In this document: in pieces, positions 1 through 9,391 of the stretch
How positions within the stretch are numbered: position 1 is the stretch's first letter
How the letters are laid out: every line of letters starts with the position of its first letter
Source: Clostridia bacterium
GTDB taxonomy: Bacteria > Bacillota > Clostridia > TANB77 > CAG-508
DNA length: 64,000 nucleotides
Direction: 5' to 3'
Assembly: GCA_017430135.1 (NCBI GenBank)
Contig: JAFRNM010000006.1
Span: forward strand, 85,096-149,095
Notes under the pieces: generated by a model
Told to the model about the DNA's origin: nothing
The model's database searches: none
What the model saw: only the letters and a program-made list of their open reading frames with translations
Program-made: the position numbers and the translations under genes

Positions 1-66
1 CGCAACCTTCCTTATTTAATTAGGACAGGTTGCTTCACCGCTACGCCTACGCGTCCTCACTCACAT
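1..66. repeat. GC-rich intergenic hairpin repeat (truncated by window edge)
   Basis: The segment matches the core of the repeat at 33020-33137: CGCAACCT, then a short palindrome, ACAGGTTGC, and a GC-rich tail with CGCTACGC and CGCGTCCTCACTCA. It is clearly richer in G+C than the surrounding genes. It lies just downstream of pheS on the minus strand, where pheT would be expected next, and its left arm is outside the window. Confidence 0.6.
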
Positions 67-90
67 TTTACATATTGTTTTTATTTATAA

Positions 91-1140
91 TTATCTATCT
101 AATTGATCAAATTGTGTAAGAAAACGTACATCATTTCTATATAAATATCTCATATCTGTAATTCCGTATTTAAACATAGCAAGTCTGTCCAAACCTGTTC
201 CAAATGCAAAACCTGAATATTTTTCTGGGTCATAACCATTCATTTTTAATACATTTGGATGAACCATACCAGCACCTAAAAGTTCTATCCAACCAGTTTG
301 TTTACATAGGTTACATCCCTTTCCTCCACATTTGAAGCATGATACATCTACCTCATAGCTTGGTTCTGTAAATGGGAAATAGCTTGGTCTAAATCTTAAT
401 TGTGTTTTTTCTCCTAAAAGTTTTCTCATAAATACTTCTAGTGTTCCTTTTAGGTGAGCTAATGTAATTCCTTCATCTATTACTAACCCTTCTACTTGGT
501 TAAATTGATGTGAGTGTGTTGCATCGTCTTCTCTTCTATATGTTTTTCCTGGCACTATTACTCTAATTGGTGACTTTTCTTCATTTGCCATCATTACTCT
601 TGCTTGAACTGCTGAAGTTTGTGTTCTTAATAGATGTTCTGTTGTTATATAAAAGCTATCTTGCATGTCTCTTGCTGGGTGCCCTTTTGGTAAGTTTAGT
701 CTTTCAAAACAATATTCATCTGTTTCAAGCTCTGGACCGTCTACAACATCATATCCCATAGATACAAATAGATCTTCTATTTCTTCTATCACTCTATTTA
801 AAGGGTGTTTACTTCCTCTTTTTGGTTTATTAGCAGGAAGTGTAACATCTATTTTTTCTTCCTCTAATTTTTTTGCAAGTTCTGCTTCTTCTAATTCTTT
901 TTCTTTGCTATCAAATAGTTCGTTAAGTTCATCTCTTACCTTGTTTACTAATCCACCAATAACTGGTCTTTCTTCAGCGCTTAAATCTTTCATGCCTCTT
1001 AAAACACTTGTAAGCTCTCCTTTTTTTCCTAAATATTTAACTTTCAAGTCGTTTAGTTCTCTTAAGTCTTTTGCATTTTTTACTTCTTCAATTGAAGTAA
1101 CTTTGATTTGTTCGATTTGATCTTTCATTTTATTTATCAT
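91..1140 (-). CDS. pheS: phenylalanyl-tRNA synthetase alpha subunit
   Basis: This is the catalytic alpha subunit of PheRS, which charges tRNA-Phe with phenylalanine in the cytoplasm as an alpha2beta2 enzyme. The 349-residue product has the usual length. An N-terminal coiled-coil arm (about 1-90) is followed by the class II core, with motif 2 around the [10 protein letters not shown] segment and motif 3 near [10 protein letters not shown] zinc-knuckle-like CxxC..CxxC insert ([12 protein letters not shown]) is typical of Firmicutes PheS. The start lies behind an AAGGAA-type Shine-Dalgarno. A T-box leader precedes it, so expression should respond to uncharged tRNA-Phe. pheT probably lies beyond the left edge. 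Its CGG strings (GAC GGT, TAC GGA) are out of frame and read normally. Confidence 0.96.
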   Translation of the reverse strand: MINKMKDQIEQIKVTSIEEVKNAKDLRELNDLKVKYLGKKGELTSVLRGMKDLSAEERPVIGGLVNKVRDELNELFDSKEKELEEAELAKKLEEEKIDVTLPANKPKRGSKHPLNRVIEEIEDLFVSMGYDVVDGPELETDEYCFERLNLPKGHPARDMQDSFYITTEHLLRTQTSAVQARVMMANEEKSPIRVIVPGKTYRREDDATHSHQFNQVEGLVIDEGITLAHLKGTLEVFMRKLLGEKTQLRFRPSYFPFTEPSYEVDVSCFKCGGKGCNLCKQTGWIELLGAGMVHPNVLKMNGYDPEKYSGFAFGTGLDRLAMFKYGITDMRYLYRNDVRFLTQFDQLDR

Positions 1141-1149
1141 TCCTTTCCT

Positions 1150-1440
1150 TTCTTTTTAGTTTTTAGAGATATAAAATAACAAAAGAGCCAATTCGTCTAT
1201 AAATAGGACGAATTGACTCGTGGTACCACCTAAATTTATTAGTTTTTTAACTAACCTCATTACAACTTTAACGCAGTTTATACGCTCCCCCTACTATTAT
1301 TTCAGGCAAAGACCTAAAAAGTGAAATTTCTATATATCAATATTAAAGTAACTTCCAGCCTAGGTTACCCTCTCTTGGTAATATTTTTTAATATATATAC
1401 TTTGCTTTTTAATTGGTTTACTATATTGTTTAATATAATA
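1150..1440 (-). promoter_or_regulatory. T-box riboswitch leader of pheS
   Basis: On the minus strand this holds the T-box antiterminator signature TAGGTGGTACCACG at about 1215-1235. An intrinsic terminator follows, whose two arms, around AATTCGTCC and GACGAATT, end in a T-rich tract at about 1170-1185. The leader fills the 376-base gap between the upstream gene (stop 1517) and pheS. By family knowledge the 5' Stem I pairs its specifier loop with tRNA-Phe; I did not fold it fully. Confidence 0.88.
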
Positions 1441-1490
1441 CCATAAATTTATAAAAAGTTCAATAGTTTAGAAGAAATTTATTCGGTTTT

Positions 1491-1519
1491 TAACTTTTTA
1501 AGAGTGTCCCAAAAAGTTA
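1491..1519. repeat. Short interspersed repeat (AAGAGTGTCCC type)
   Basis: The sequence AACTTTTTAAGAGTGTCCC continuing into AAAAAGTT is found again at about 42229-42256 and 45540-45567. It has an internal palindromic character (AACTTTTT...AAAAAGTT). Here it overlaps the 3' end of the 203-aa gene. Confidence 0.65.
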
Positions 1520-2128
1520 AATGTTAGGTGCTAATCTTTCTATTACTTTAGCAAAGTATTGTTCCACTTCTTCACAAGTTGTTGTTTCTTCTATTGGCAT
1601 TCTTAAGAATACTGACCTTCTTGGGTATCTGTTGTTATACATTAGAATTAGTTGTTTTTCTTTAAATTTTTCTGCATATGTATCGTCAAATTTTTCTACT
1701 AATTGCTTTAATCTAAATGGCTTTCTCATTTTATTCATTACTTCAATATAATTTGATTTTACAAACCACACACTATCTTCGCCAAGTTCTTTTTCCATAT
1801 CAAATAGTATTTTTCTGTTTTCATCTGATAATGTATTATAGTTTAGCATTAACCACGCATAGCCTCTTCCTGCAGTTAAAAATGTTTGTGTTTTTCCTTC
1901 ATTTGCTCTTTGTATCGCTTCTTTTTTGTTAATTCTTATTTTGTTTTTCCTAACTAAATTATTTTTATTTGCACTACTCATTACAGTTTCTATATTTTTT
2001 GCCTTGCAGTCTTTACAAGCTTTTTGAAGTGGCTTTTCTATTATTGTTTCGATAATTTCATTTGCATCTTTGTTTTTTAACAAATTTTTTCCAACTTTTC
2101 CGATTCTTTTCACATCTTTTACCAACAT
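1517..2128 (-). CDS. Conserved hypothetical protein, 203 aa
   Basis: I do not recognise the family. The protein is basic at the N-terminus, with a Lys-rich stretch and a CKDCKAK cysteine pair near residue 40. It ends in a mixed alpha/beta region with RYPRRSVFLRMPIEE. There is no signal peptide or membrane segment. I chose the ATG at 2128, which follows an AAAGGA element about 12 bases upstream; a start 30 bases earlier (2158) has no ribosome-binding site. It lies alone, upstream of the T-box leader. Confidence 0.7.
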   Translation of the reverse strand: MLVKDVKRIGKVGKNLLKNKDANEIIETIIEKPLQKACKDCKAKNIETVMSSANKNNLVRKNKIRINKKEAIQRANEGKTQTFLTAGRGYAWLMLNYNTLSDENRKILFDMEKELGEDSVWFVKSNYIEVMNKMRKPFRLKQLVEKFDDTYAEKFKEKQLILMYNNRYPRRSVFLRMPIEETTTCEEVEQYFAKVIERLAPNI

Positions 2129-2338
2129 TTTTAAATCACATTCCTTTCTAAATTTCAATTTTTTTACATAATAATTTTATCGAATTTTGTCGTTTTTTCA
2201 TTATTTTTTTGTAAAGATGACTTTTCCTTTTATAAAAAATATTATTTTTTTACAAAATTCTCTTTCAATTTATTATTATTTGTGATACAATACAATCGAT
2301 TAATGTCAAAAGATAAATTTTTAGGAGGTTTTTGTAAA

Positions 2339-2632
2339 ATGGATTTTAAAAAATGTAGCAGATGTGGAAACTTTTATATTTCAAACGCCAATGTTTGCCC
2401 TAAATGTAGCACAAAAGAGAGCTTTGAGTTTTCTGCATTTAAATCATATATAGAAGAAAATGGATTAGGTGAATCTATTGATGAAATTTCTGGTAAAACT
2501 GGAATTTCTGTTAAAAATCTAAATAGATTTATTGAATATAACAACAAAAATGATGGTAACGGAAATGGTGAAACATTTGGAAATATTACAGAACTAAAAA
2601 CAAGTAATGATGGTATTCAATTTTTATTATAA
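2339..2632 (+). CDS. Small zinc-ribbon protein, 97 aa
   Basis: Two CxxC knuckles at the N-terminus (CSRCGN, then CPKCST) form a predicted zinc ribbon. They are followed by about 70 residues of helical character containing a short helix-turn-helix-like stretch (GLGESIDEISGKTGISVKNLNRF). The ATG at 2339 has a perfect AGGAGG about 11 bases upstream, so a longer reading from 2282 is not needed. Zinc-ribbon proteins of this size with the MDFKKC opening are common in Clostridia; the role is unknown. It is divergent from the 203-aa gene and convergent with the UPF0182 gene. Confidence 0.8.
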   Translation: MDFKKCSRCGNFYISNANVCPKCSTKESFEFSAFKSYIEENGLGESIDEISGKTGISVKNLNRFIEYNNKNDGNGNGETFGNITELKTSNDGIQFLL

Positions 2633-2669
2633 AAAATATATTTATGGAGTTTTAAGTACTTCTTATACA

Positions 2670-2702
2670 AAAAAAATGAAGCTTAATGCTTCATTTTTTT
2701 AT
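2670..2702. terminator. Bidirectional rho-independent terminator
   Basis: The stem ATGAAGC/GCTTCAT is flanked by A-runs and T-runs on both sides. It sits between the convergent zinc-ribbon gene and the UPF0182 gene. Confidence 0.85.
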
Positions 2703-5503
2703 TGTGTTATATTTTCATTTGAATCAATTTTTTTTTCAATTGGTGTAACAACAGTTTCTTGTACTTTTTTATTATCTTCTTGAGCTTTTAAAGTTTCTAA
2801 AGATTTAATTAATCCTTGTAATTTATCTATATCTTTTCCCATAAGTTCCCAGTTACCTGTTTCATTTGATTGTGTTAGATTATTATTTGCTTTTATTATT
2901 GCCTCAATTAGCCCCTCAACATCATCAGTATTTTCAATTTCAATATCAACAGCCTCTTGAGATAATAATTTTTGTAACGCAATTTTCAAAGTATCTCCAA
3001 TTGCAACTTTATTACCAGATGCAACAATAACCTTTTTTAACACTGGTAAATTTGATTTTTCATTTATCATTGTTTGGTAAACTGGTTCAACATATAGAAG
3101 TGTATTTTCAATTGGAACTATTATCATTTGCTTTGTAATTTTTGTTCCTACTCCACTTATTGTTTCTAATTCTTTTGAAATTTCTTCATCTTCTTCTATT
3201 TGTTTTGCAAGTTGCATAGGACCTGCAACATTACTATCTTGAGAAAATTTATAAATTGTCAATTTATTTGTGTTTCCTTCTGTTGTACCAACTAAATATG
3301 AATTTAAACTTTGTTTATCTTTAGGGTTATATATTTGAATTAGCCCTACTTTCTCTTTATCACTTGAAGTTTTTACCATTGTATAAAAACTCTCCATCGT
3401 TGTACCTGTTGCATTTGTTATATTTGATGTATTAAATTTAGCAATTTTCCATAAATCATCTTCTCTATATAATACATCTGGTTTAACATTGTGGTACACC
3501 TCTAGCATTTTGGCTTGTATATCATATAAATATTGTGGATATATAAAGTGACTTGATATATCTTCTGGAATTTGCTCATTTTTGTCTTTAAACAATGTTG
3601 GGTAAACTTTTTCATACGCCATAGCTATAGGGTCTGTTCTATCTGTAATATAGAATGACATTTCTCCGGTATAGCTATTTATAAGCACTTTTACAGAATT
3701 TCTTATATAGTTTATTTTTTCTTTTCTATAATTATTTTCAATACTTGTATATTGAGAACATGGGTAATTACTAGATGTTGTATAACCATCTAAAACCCAA
3801 ATAATTTGACCATTTTTATCTATAACTGTATATGGATTTTCATCATATATTAAATATGGCAATGCCTTTTTAGCTCTATTTATAATATTTCTATTTATTA
3901 TAATATTACTACTATCTTTAACATCTCCAGAAAAAGCTATATTTAAGTTTCCTTTAGCCATTCCTATAACTAATCTATCAAAAAATCCTAAGTTTAATCC
4001 TGCATTTCCTGTATAATTTGTAGTAATTTCATTTCCATTTTCATCGGTATAGTCATATTCTTTTTTACCTTCTACATTTGTTGCAATCATATCATAAGAT
4101 TCTAATCCAAAGTACATTCTTGGCTCTGTAATGTTAAGTTTGTTATTTTTTCCTTCAATATCTTTTTGAATATACTCAATTCCACCATTTTCATTTACAT
4201 TTGTAGCAGATGTAACGACTATTCCATTGCTATGAGTGTATTCATAAGTTTTGTTGTTATATGTTTTTTCTTTATTAGCAATTTCTCTAGGAGATAAATA
4301 AACTATTTTTTCTAGTCCATCTATTTTATATTTTGCAGGATTTACCATCTTATATGTATAAAAACCTTTTTCTGTTTGAGTATCGTTTAAAGTTTTTAAA
4401 ACAACATCTTTACTTACTATTGCAATATTATCAATTAAATTTTTATTTTCAGTAACTTCTTCCTCTGTGATAGTTCCAGAATTTGCAAGATTTTTTTCAT
4501 TTATATTGATGTTGTAAGCTTGCTTTGTATTGTTTATGTTATAACCTAAATATTTGCTTTCTTTTTCTAATTTATTTGAATTAACAAAAATTCCATTAAA
4601 GCAAATCAAAACTGCAAACATTCCAACTAAATATATTGGTATTGATAATACATTTCTAATAACTTTTTTCTTTTCGCCTTTTTTAAAATTGTTTGTGGCT
4701 GAAAAAATGGCTACAACAATTACCATTGCAAAAATTACATATCCCCACAATTTAATTGTGCTGTTTGTATAATTTGCACCTGTTATTTCAAAATTTCCAT
4801 CAATTGTTATCAATCTGTCAAATAGAATATTTTGTGTATTTAATATTGTAATTAGACCTATATTTATTGCTAAAAGTCTAATGTTTCTAATTATTTTTTT
4901 GAAAACCAAGCTCTTTTTTAGCATTTCTCCATCTATACTTTCAAAGCAGAAATTGAAAACTAATATATGGTAAATTATTGAATATATTGTTAAAAAGATT
5001 ATTAAACCTGCTAAGTATATTAAAGCTGTTTCTATCAACGGTTTTTGGAACATATAATATCCAACATCTAGTCCAAAAATTGGGTCTGCATTGGCTATTC
5101 CAAATGATGTATTTCCCATAAATAGTACAAGTTTTTCTAAAATAGCAGATCCTATAAATAAGCTTCCAATTGTTGAAAATACTAATGCTATTGATTTGTT
5201 TGGTAATTTTGGAATTTCTTTTTTCTCTGCCTCAAAAAATGGTTTTAAACTCTTTTTTATTCCTTTATTTGTGAAATACATTATGATATATAGCACTGCA
5301 AAACAGATGCCCATTGTTAGGTATTTGTATTTAATGTTTGCCCAAAATATTTCTTCATAGTTTTGACCAAGCTCTTTGAATTCTAGGTAGCTTGATTTTA
5401 GAGTTATGAAGCTTACTGCAAGAAATAGTAATACAAATGCAATTACCAATAATATTCTTATTTTGTTTTTCTTTGGTTTGTTTTGTGTTTTATTATCTTC
5501 CAT
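2699..5503 (-). CDS. UPF0182 family membrane protein, 934 aa
   Basis: This large membrane protein has about seven hydrophobic helices in the first 320 residues (for example residues 17-35, 55-78, 105-128 and 160-185). A long extracytoplasmic domain follows, with motifs usual for COG1615/UPF0182 such as the NPYTVIDKNGQIIWVLDGYT region and SHFIYPQYLYDIQA. The length fits the family (about 900-950). The Asn/Gln-rich C-terminal tail is poorly conserved. The biochemical function is unknown. The start follows AAAGGAAG. The single CGGA at about 3667 is out of frame (ACC GGA). Confidence 0.92.
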   Translation of the reverse strand: MEDNKTQNKPKKNKIRILLVIAFVLLFLAVSFITLKSSYLEFKELGQNYEEIFWANIKYKYLTMGICFAVLYIIMYFTNKGIKKSLKPFFEAEKKEIPKLPNKSIALVFSTIGSLFIGSAILEKLVLFMGNTSFGIANADPIFGLDVGYYMFQKPLIETALIYLAGLIIFLTIYSIIYHILVFNFCFESIDGEMLKKSLVFKKIIRNIRLLAINIGLITILNTQNILFDRLITIDGNFEITGANYTNSTIKLWGYVIFAMVIVVAIFSATNNFKKGEKKKVIRNVLSIPIYLVGMFAVLICFNGIFVNSNKLEKESKYLGYNINNTKQAYNININEKNLANSGTITEEEVTENKNLIDNIAIVSKDVVLKTLNDTQTEKGFYTYKMVNPAKYKIDGLEKIVYLSPREIANKEKTYNNKTYEYTHSNGIVVTSATNVNENGGIEYIQKDIEGKNNKLNITEPRMYFGLESYDMIATNVEGKKEYDYTDENGNEITTNYTGNAGLNLGFFDRLVIGMAKGNLNIAFSGDVKDSSNIIINRNIINRAKKALPYLIYDENPYTVIDKNGQIIWVLDGYTTSSNYPCSQYTSIENNYRKEKINYIRNSVKVLINSYTGEMSFYITDRTDPIAMAYEKVYPTLFKDKNEQIPEDISSHFIYPQYLYDIQAKMLEVYHNVKPDVLYREDDLWKIAKFNTSNITNATGTTMESFYTMVKTSSDKEKVGLIQIYNPKDKQSLNSYLVGTTEGNTNKLTIYKFSQDSNVAGPMQLAKQIEEDEEISKELETISGVGTKITKQMIIVPIENTLLYVEPVYQTMINEKSNLPVLKKVIVASGNKVAIGDTLKIALQKLLSQEAVDIEIENTDDVEGLIEAIIKANNNLTQSNETGNWELMGKDIDKLQGLIKSLETLKAQEDNKKVQETVVTPIEKKIDSNENITQ

Positions 5504-5530
5504 TTTTTACTTCCTTTCTTATTTATTATA

Positions 5531-5731
5531 TAGCTTATATATATTAATTTTTTGACCTTGTCGTCGCAACCTTCAATTTTAAAATTACCACAAACTGCCA
5601 ATTTCTAATAGCTCGTTGCTCGCTATAAGAAATTGTATGTTTGTGATAATTCTGCTGAGGGTTGCTCCAGTTCGCACTCACTTCGTTCGTTTGACGCTTT
5701 CGCGGTCTTCAAAATTAATATATATAAGCTA
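5531..5731. repeat. Long-arm intergenic hairpin with GC-rich core
   Basis: Two long AT-rich arms, around TAGCTTATATATATTAATTTT and its near-perfect reverse complement, enclose a GC-rich core. The core contains GTCGTCGCAACCTT, a palindrome around AATTTCTAATAGC and AGGGTTGCTCCAG, then CACTCACTTCGTTCG and CTTTCGCGG. The core is related to those at 1-66, 33020-33137, 33601-33730 and 47352-47445. It lies between UPF0182 and ftsY. Confidence 0.75.
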
Positions 5732-5743
5732 ATGTCATAAAAA

Positions 5744-6649
5744 CTAAATAATAGCTTCAACAAAATCTTGTGAATTGAAGATTTCCATATCGTCAATTTG
5801 CTCTCCAACTCCAATGAACTTAACAGGAATATTATTTTCTTCAACTATTCCAATTACAACTCCACCTTTTGCTGTACCATCTAATTTTGTAAGAACCAAA
5901 CCAGTAATATCTGCTTCTTCTTTAAAAGCCTTAACTTGTTGAATAGCATTTTGTCCAGTTGTACCATCTATTACAAGTAAAACTTCTTTGTCTGCTTCTG
6001 GCATTTCTTTATTTATAACCTTCTGAATTTTGTGTAACTCGTCCATTAAATATTTTTTATTGTGAAGTCTTCCAGCAGTATCTACAATTAAAATATCTGC
6101 ACTTGTTTCTTTTGCAGTTTTTATCGCGTCAAACACAACAGATGCAGGGTCTACGCCTTCCTCTCTCTTAACAATGCTTGAATTTGAACGTTTTGCCCAA
6201 ATTTCAAGTTGTTCAACAGCCGCTGCTCTAAATGTATCTGCTGCAGCAACTACAACTTTTTTGCCTTGTTTTACTAAGTTATTAGCAATTTTTCCAATTG
6301 AAGTTGTTTTTCCAACTCCATTTACGCCAACAACTAATATTACAGATGGTTTTGTGTTTAAATGTAAACCAATATCTGCTACATCTAGTATTTTTTTCAT
6401 TTCTTCTCTTAAAGCTTTTTTAACCTCTTCTGGCTCTTGTATTTTTTCTTTTTTTATTCTATCTCTTAAATTTGATATAATTTTAACAGATGTATCCATT
6501 CCTATATCTGACATTATCAATGCTTCTTCTAGCTCGTCTAAAAAGTCTTCATCAACTTTTCTAAATGCACTAAAAACATTATTTATTTTTTCATCAAAGT
6601 TTTGCTTTGTTTTTGTTAAACCTTTTTTTAATTTATCAAAAAATCCCAT
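5744..6649 (-). CDS. ftsY: Signal recognition particle receptor FtsY
   Basis: This SRP GTPase docks Ffh-ribosome complexes at the membrane. The 301-aa product is an NG-domain-only form with a short basic N-terminus (MGFFDKLKKGLTKTK) and no long acidic A domain, as is usual in Firmicutes. Visible motifs are the P-loop GVNGVGKTT (about 108-116), DTFRAAAVEQL, DTAGRLHNKKYLM and TKLDGTAKGG near the C-terminus, ending in the GVGEQIDDM..F motif. The start is backed by GGGAGG. It lies upstream of UPF0182 and downstream of the helicase, separated by a terminator. Confidence 0.97.
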   Translation of the reverse strand: MGFFDKLKKGLTKTKQNFDEKINNVFSAFRKVDEDFLDELEEALIMSDIGMDTSVKIISNLRDRIKKEKIQEPEEVKKALREEMKKILDVADIGLHLNTKPSVILVVGVNGVGKTTSIGKIANNLVKQGKKVVVAAADTFRAAAVEQLEIWAKRSNSSIVKREEGVDPASVVFDAIKTAKETSADILIVDTAGRLHNKKYLMDELHKIQKVINKEMPEADKEVLLVIDGTTGQNAIQQVKAFKEEADITGLVLTKLDGTAKGGVVIGIVEENNIPVKFIGVGEQIDDMEIFNSQDFVEAII

Positions 6650-6689
6650 AATCTTCCTCCCTCGTTTTATAACACTATGATTATACCAA

Positions 6690-6724
6690 AAAATAAGATA
6701 ATTAGCAACTAATTATCTTATTTT
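6690..6724. terminator. Intrinsic terminator after the helicase gene
   Basis: The inverted repeat AAGATAATTAG/CTAATTATCTT, with a 3-base loop and T-rich flanks on both strands, lies between the helicase stop and the ftsY start. Confidence 0.8.
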
Positions 6725-6728
6725 TGTT

Positions 6729-9371
6729 TTATTTCCATTCAGAAAGAATCTGCTTTTTTGTAGCCCTTCTTTTTGTATTTATATTTTGCATTCTTGCTTT
6801 TAAAAGTTGTTTTCTTCCTTCTGCGCTTCTTGTATAAATTAATTCTACTTTTCCTATTTTATTTTTCCAGATATTTACAAAAAATTCTGATGTTTCTTTG
6901 TTTGTTCCAAATATTTTGGGAATATTGAAATATTTAGAAATTTTAGCTTTATTGGCAACAATTATATATCTTTGATTTTCAAATTTTGAAAATATTTCTG
7001 TTAAACTTGTTACAAATAATGAGCTTTCTTGCATTGATGTTCCTTCAACACAAGATGATATATTTCCGAATTGATTTGTTATTTTTATTTTAGCTCTTTG
7101 TTCTTCAATGTAGCCTTTTTTCTTCATTGCTTCTAAAAGCACTTCTGAAATAACTTTCACAGTTTCCTCTGAATTAGATAATTTCTTTATTCTTTTTACA
7201 TGATAAATTATATATCCCAATACTCCAGCTCCAACTATAGCAGTTATCCATCTTGGAATTATTCCAACTATTAATAAAATTATAATTGCAACAAAAATCC
7301 CTATAGCATTAACGAATTTTTTTGAAAATAGCCAATCTGAAGTAAATGCTGGAGGTTCTTCTAATTCTACTTGTTCCACCATTTTCATATTAACTTTCTT
7401 TTCTACTGCATTTTCCCAAGACTTGAACATTTCCTCTCTATTATTAGATAATTGTTCCATTTTTTTGTTTATTTCATTTACCCTTTGTTGTGAAAATTCA
7501 CCATCAAAATTGCCTAGTCTTTCTATTCCACTTGTTACTTCATTATTTTCATATCCTATTCCCGCAAAGGATTGAAATCTTCTTTTTAGTAAATTCACAT
7601 CTGAATTTTCAATTAAATTGTCTTTTTCTAAACTATCGCAAACACATACCAAATGCCAAATATTTGCTGTTTTATTTGGATTACTATTTGTACGTATTGC
7701 TCTACCTCTCATTTGGTTTGAAAGCATAAATGAACCTACAAAAGTTGCTAAAATTAAGCTATTTATACTTGGCTCATCCCAGCCTTCTCCTAATAATGAT
7801 TTTGTTCCTATTATTACTTGAATTTTTCCAATTTCAAATAATTTAGAAATACAATTCATTACATCATTTCTATCTTTTTCTGGCATTGTTATTTCAACAT
7901 AGTTATCATTTAAAGGAAATTCCTTTGTTTTTAACTTTTCTATGTTTATTTTATTTGTATCACATATATTGCATAATTCTCCAAATAATTCTTTAGGTAT
8001 TGCAAATATCCCTCCTGTTAGAATTGCCATTTTTAGATTTTCATATTTTGCTACTAATGTTTTAAAAATTGGCATTACTCCAATTTTGTCTATTGTAATT
8101 TCTTCAGTTGTACAATATTCTTTCCTTATGTAATCTGTTAAAATTACCATTCTCATTTCTTCTTGCAAATTTTCATGTTCAATTCTAACAATATCTACAA
8201 TACTATTTAATTTTCCAAGACTGTTTACAAAGTATTTTTGAATTGTTTTATTATCTCCTAAAGACAAGTTTTTCTTTTCTATTGCCCCTATGTTATTTAG
8301 CCTTTTTTCATATTCTGAAATTGTTTCTTCATGGTTTTCAAAATTTGCTCTATCTGTTATAAACACATTTTTAAATAATATTTCTAACCACTCTTGTGTA
8401 AGGCTTGGGAGTTGCTTATTGTGGCCTAGTATTTGAATATGTGCTGAACTTATTGGCACATTCGCACTTCTCAAGAATATTAACATACTTGAATAATATT
8501 CAGGATTTTCTAAAATAGATTCTATATTATTATTTGGCGCTGTTATGAATTTATGATTATTTATGGCATTTATAAAGTTCTTATCTCTTTTTAAATCATT
8601 TATTATTTCATTAAGTTGTTTATCATAATTTTTTATGTTTTCAAGTTCTTCGTCTGTTGGGTAATTGAAATATATGTAATCCTGATGTGGACATAAGTTT
8701 TTGGCTTTTACTAACTCTGGAACTGAAATTTCTTCATCAATTTCCCCACATAAACTAACATAATTATCCCAAATATTTTTTTCAACGTCATAAGGTGGAG
8801 TTGCAGTTAAAGCAATTATTTTGATGTCTCCTATTTTTTCTGTTACTTCTTTTAAACTTTTCCACCACTCTGCTTGTAAATGATGTGCTTCATCCAATAC
8901 AAGTGTTGTTATCCCTTTATTTTTTATTTCTTGAACTATGTCATAAGTTTTTATTTGCTCTGTTGTTGTTTCATTTTCATCTTGTATTAAGTCATCTGTT
9001 TCCTCAAGTTCAGCCTCTTCATTTTTTATTTTCTTTTTCTTGTACGCATAGTGAAGTGCTTGATATGTTACAACATTAAAATATTTTAAATTATAAATAT
9101 CTGTGCTAATCCAATCTGGAACCTCTTTAAAATCAGTAAATGTTGAAACAAATTTACTAATCCATTGTTTTTTTATTGTTACAGTTGGAGCAAAAATTAT
9201 AACTGGTTTTCCAAGTCTTCTTGCAAGTTCTAGCCCTAAAATTGTTTTTCCAGAACCAGGCGCTGCTACTATATTTACTTTTCCATCACTTAAATGTTTA
9301 TCTGCATCTCTAAGCACTCTATCTTGATATGGTCTCCATGGATATTTGAATTTTATATTTTCATTAAACAT
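6729..9371 (-). CDS. SF2 DEAD/DEAH-box helicase with C-terminal membrane segments
   Basis: This 880-residue protein has a complete superfamily 2 helicase core. It shows Walker A near residues 36-45 (AAPGSGKT), the DEAH box (LVLDEAHH, about 160), motif III (LTATPP, about 190), and C-terminal motifs GEGWDEPSINSLILA and QMRGRAIR (about 540-570). The N-terminal WRPYQDRVL is a Q-motif-like start seen in restriction-type and XPB-like helicases. Unusually, residues around 690-735 form two strongly hydrophobic helices (AIGIFVAIIILLIVGII and an ITAIVGAGVLGYIIY segment), followed by a cytoplasmic tail. This suggests membrane anchoring. It follows mutS closely (20 bases), probably in the same operon. 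The exact function is unknown. Confidence 0.85.
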   Translation of the reverse strand: MFNENIKFKYPWRPYQDRVLRDADKHLSDGKVNIVAAPGSGKTILGLELARRLGKPVIIFAPTVTIKKQWISKFVSTFTDFKEVPDWISTDIYNLKYFNVVTYQALHYAYKKKKIKNEEAELEETDDLIQDENETTTEQIKTYDIVQEIKNKGITTLVLDEAHHLQAEWWKSLKEVTEKIGDIKIIALTATPPYDVEKNIWDNYVSLCGEIDEEISVPELVKAKNLCPHQDYIYFNYPTDEELENIKNYDKQLNEIINDLKRDKNFINAINNHKFITAPNNNIESILENPEYYSSMLIFLRSANVPISSAHIQILGHNKQLPSLTQEWLEILFKNVFITDRANFENHEETISEYEKRLNNIGAIEKKNLSLGDNKTIQKYFVNSLGKLNSIVDIVRIEHENLQEEMRMVILTDYIRKEYCTTEEITIDKIGVMPIFKTLVAKYENLKMAILTGGIFAIPKELFGELCNICDTNKINIEKLKTKEFPLNDNYVEITMPEKDRNDVMNCISKLFEIGKIQVIIGTKSLLGEGWDEPSINSLILATFVGSFMLSNQMRGRAIRTNSNPNKTANIWHLVCVCDSLEKDNLIENSDVNLLKRRFQSFAGIGYENNEVTSGIERLGNFDGEFSQQRVNEINKKMEQLSNNREEMFKSWENAVEKKVNMKMVEQVELEEPPAFTSDWLFSKKFVNAIGIFVAIIILLIVGIIPRWITAIVGAGVLGYIIYHVKRIKKLSNSEETVKVISEVLLEAMKKKGYIEEQRAKIKITNQFGNISSCVEGTSMQESSLFVTSLTEIFSKFENQRYIIVANKAKISKYFNIPKIFGTNKETSEFFVNIWKNKIGKVELIYTRSAEGRKQLLKARMQNINTKRRATKKQILSEWK

Positions 9372-9391
9372 GTTTTATATTCCTTTTTATC

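Noticed and set aside
665..1120. Long open frame opposite pheS, and similar ones opposite ftsY, tsf, mutS and the SF2 helicase
   Set aside because: They are antisense shadows, rich in Ser/Phe/Leu, without ribosome-binding sites, and they overlap well-identified genes.
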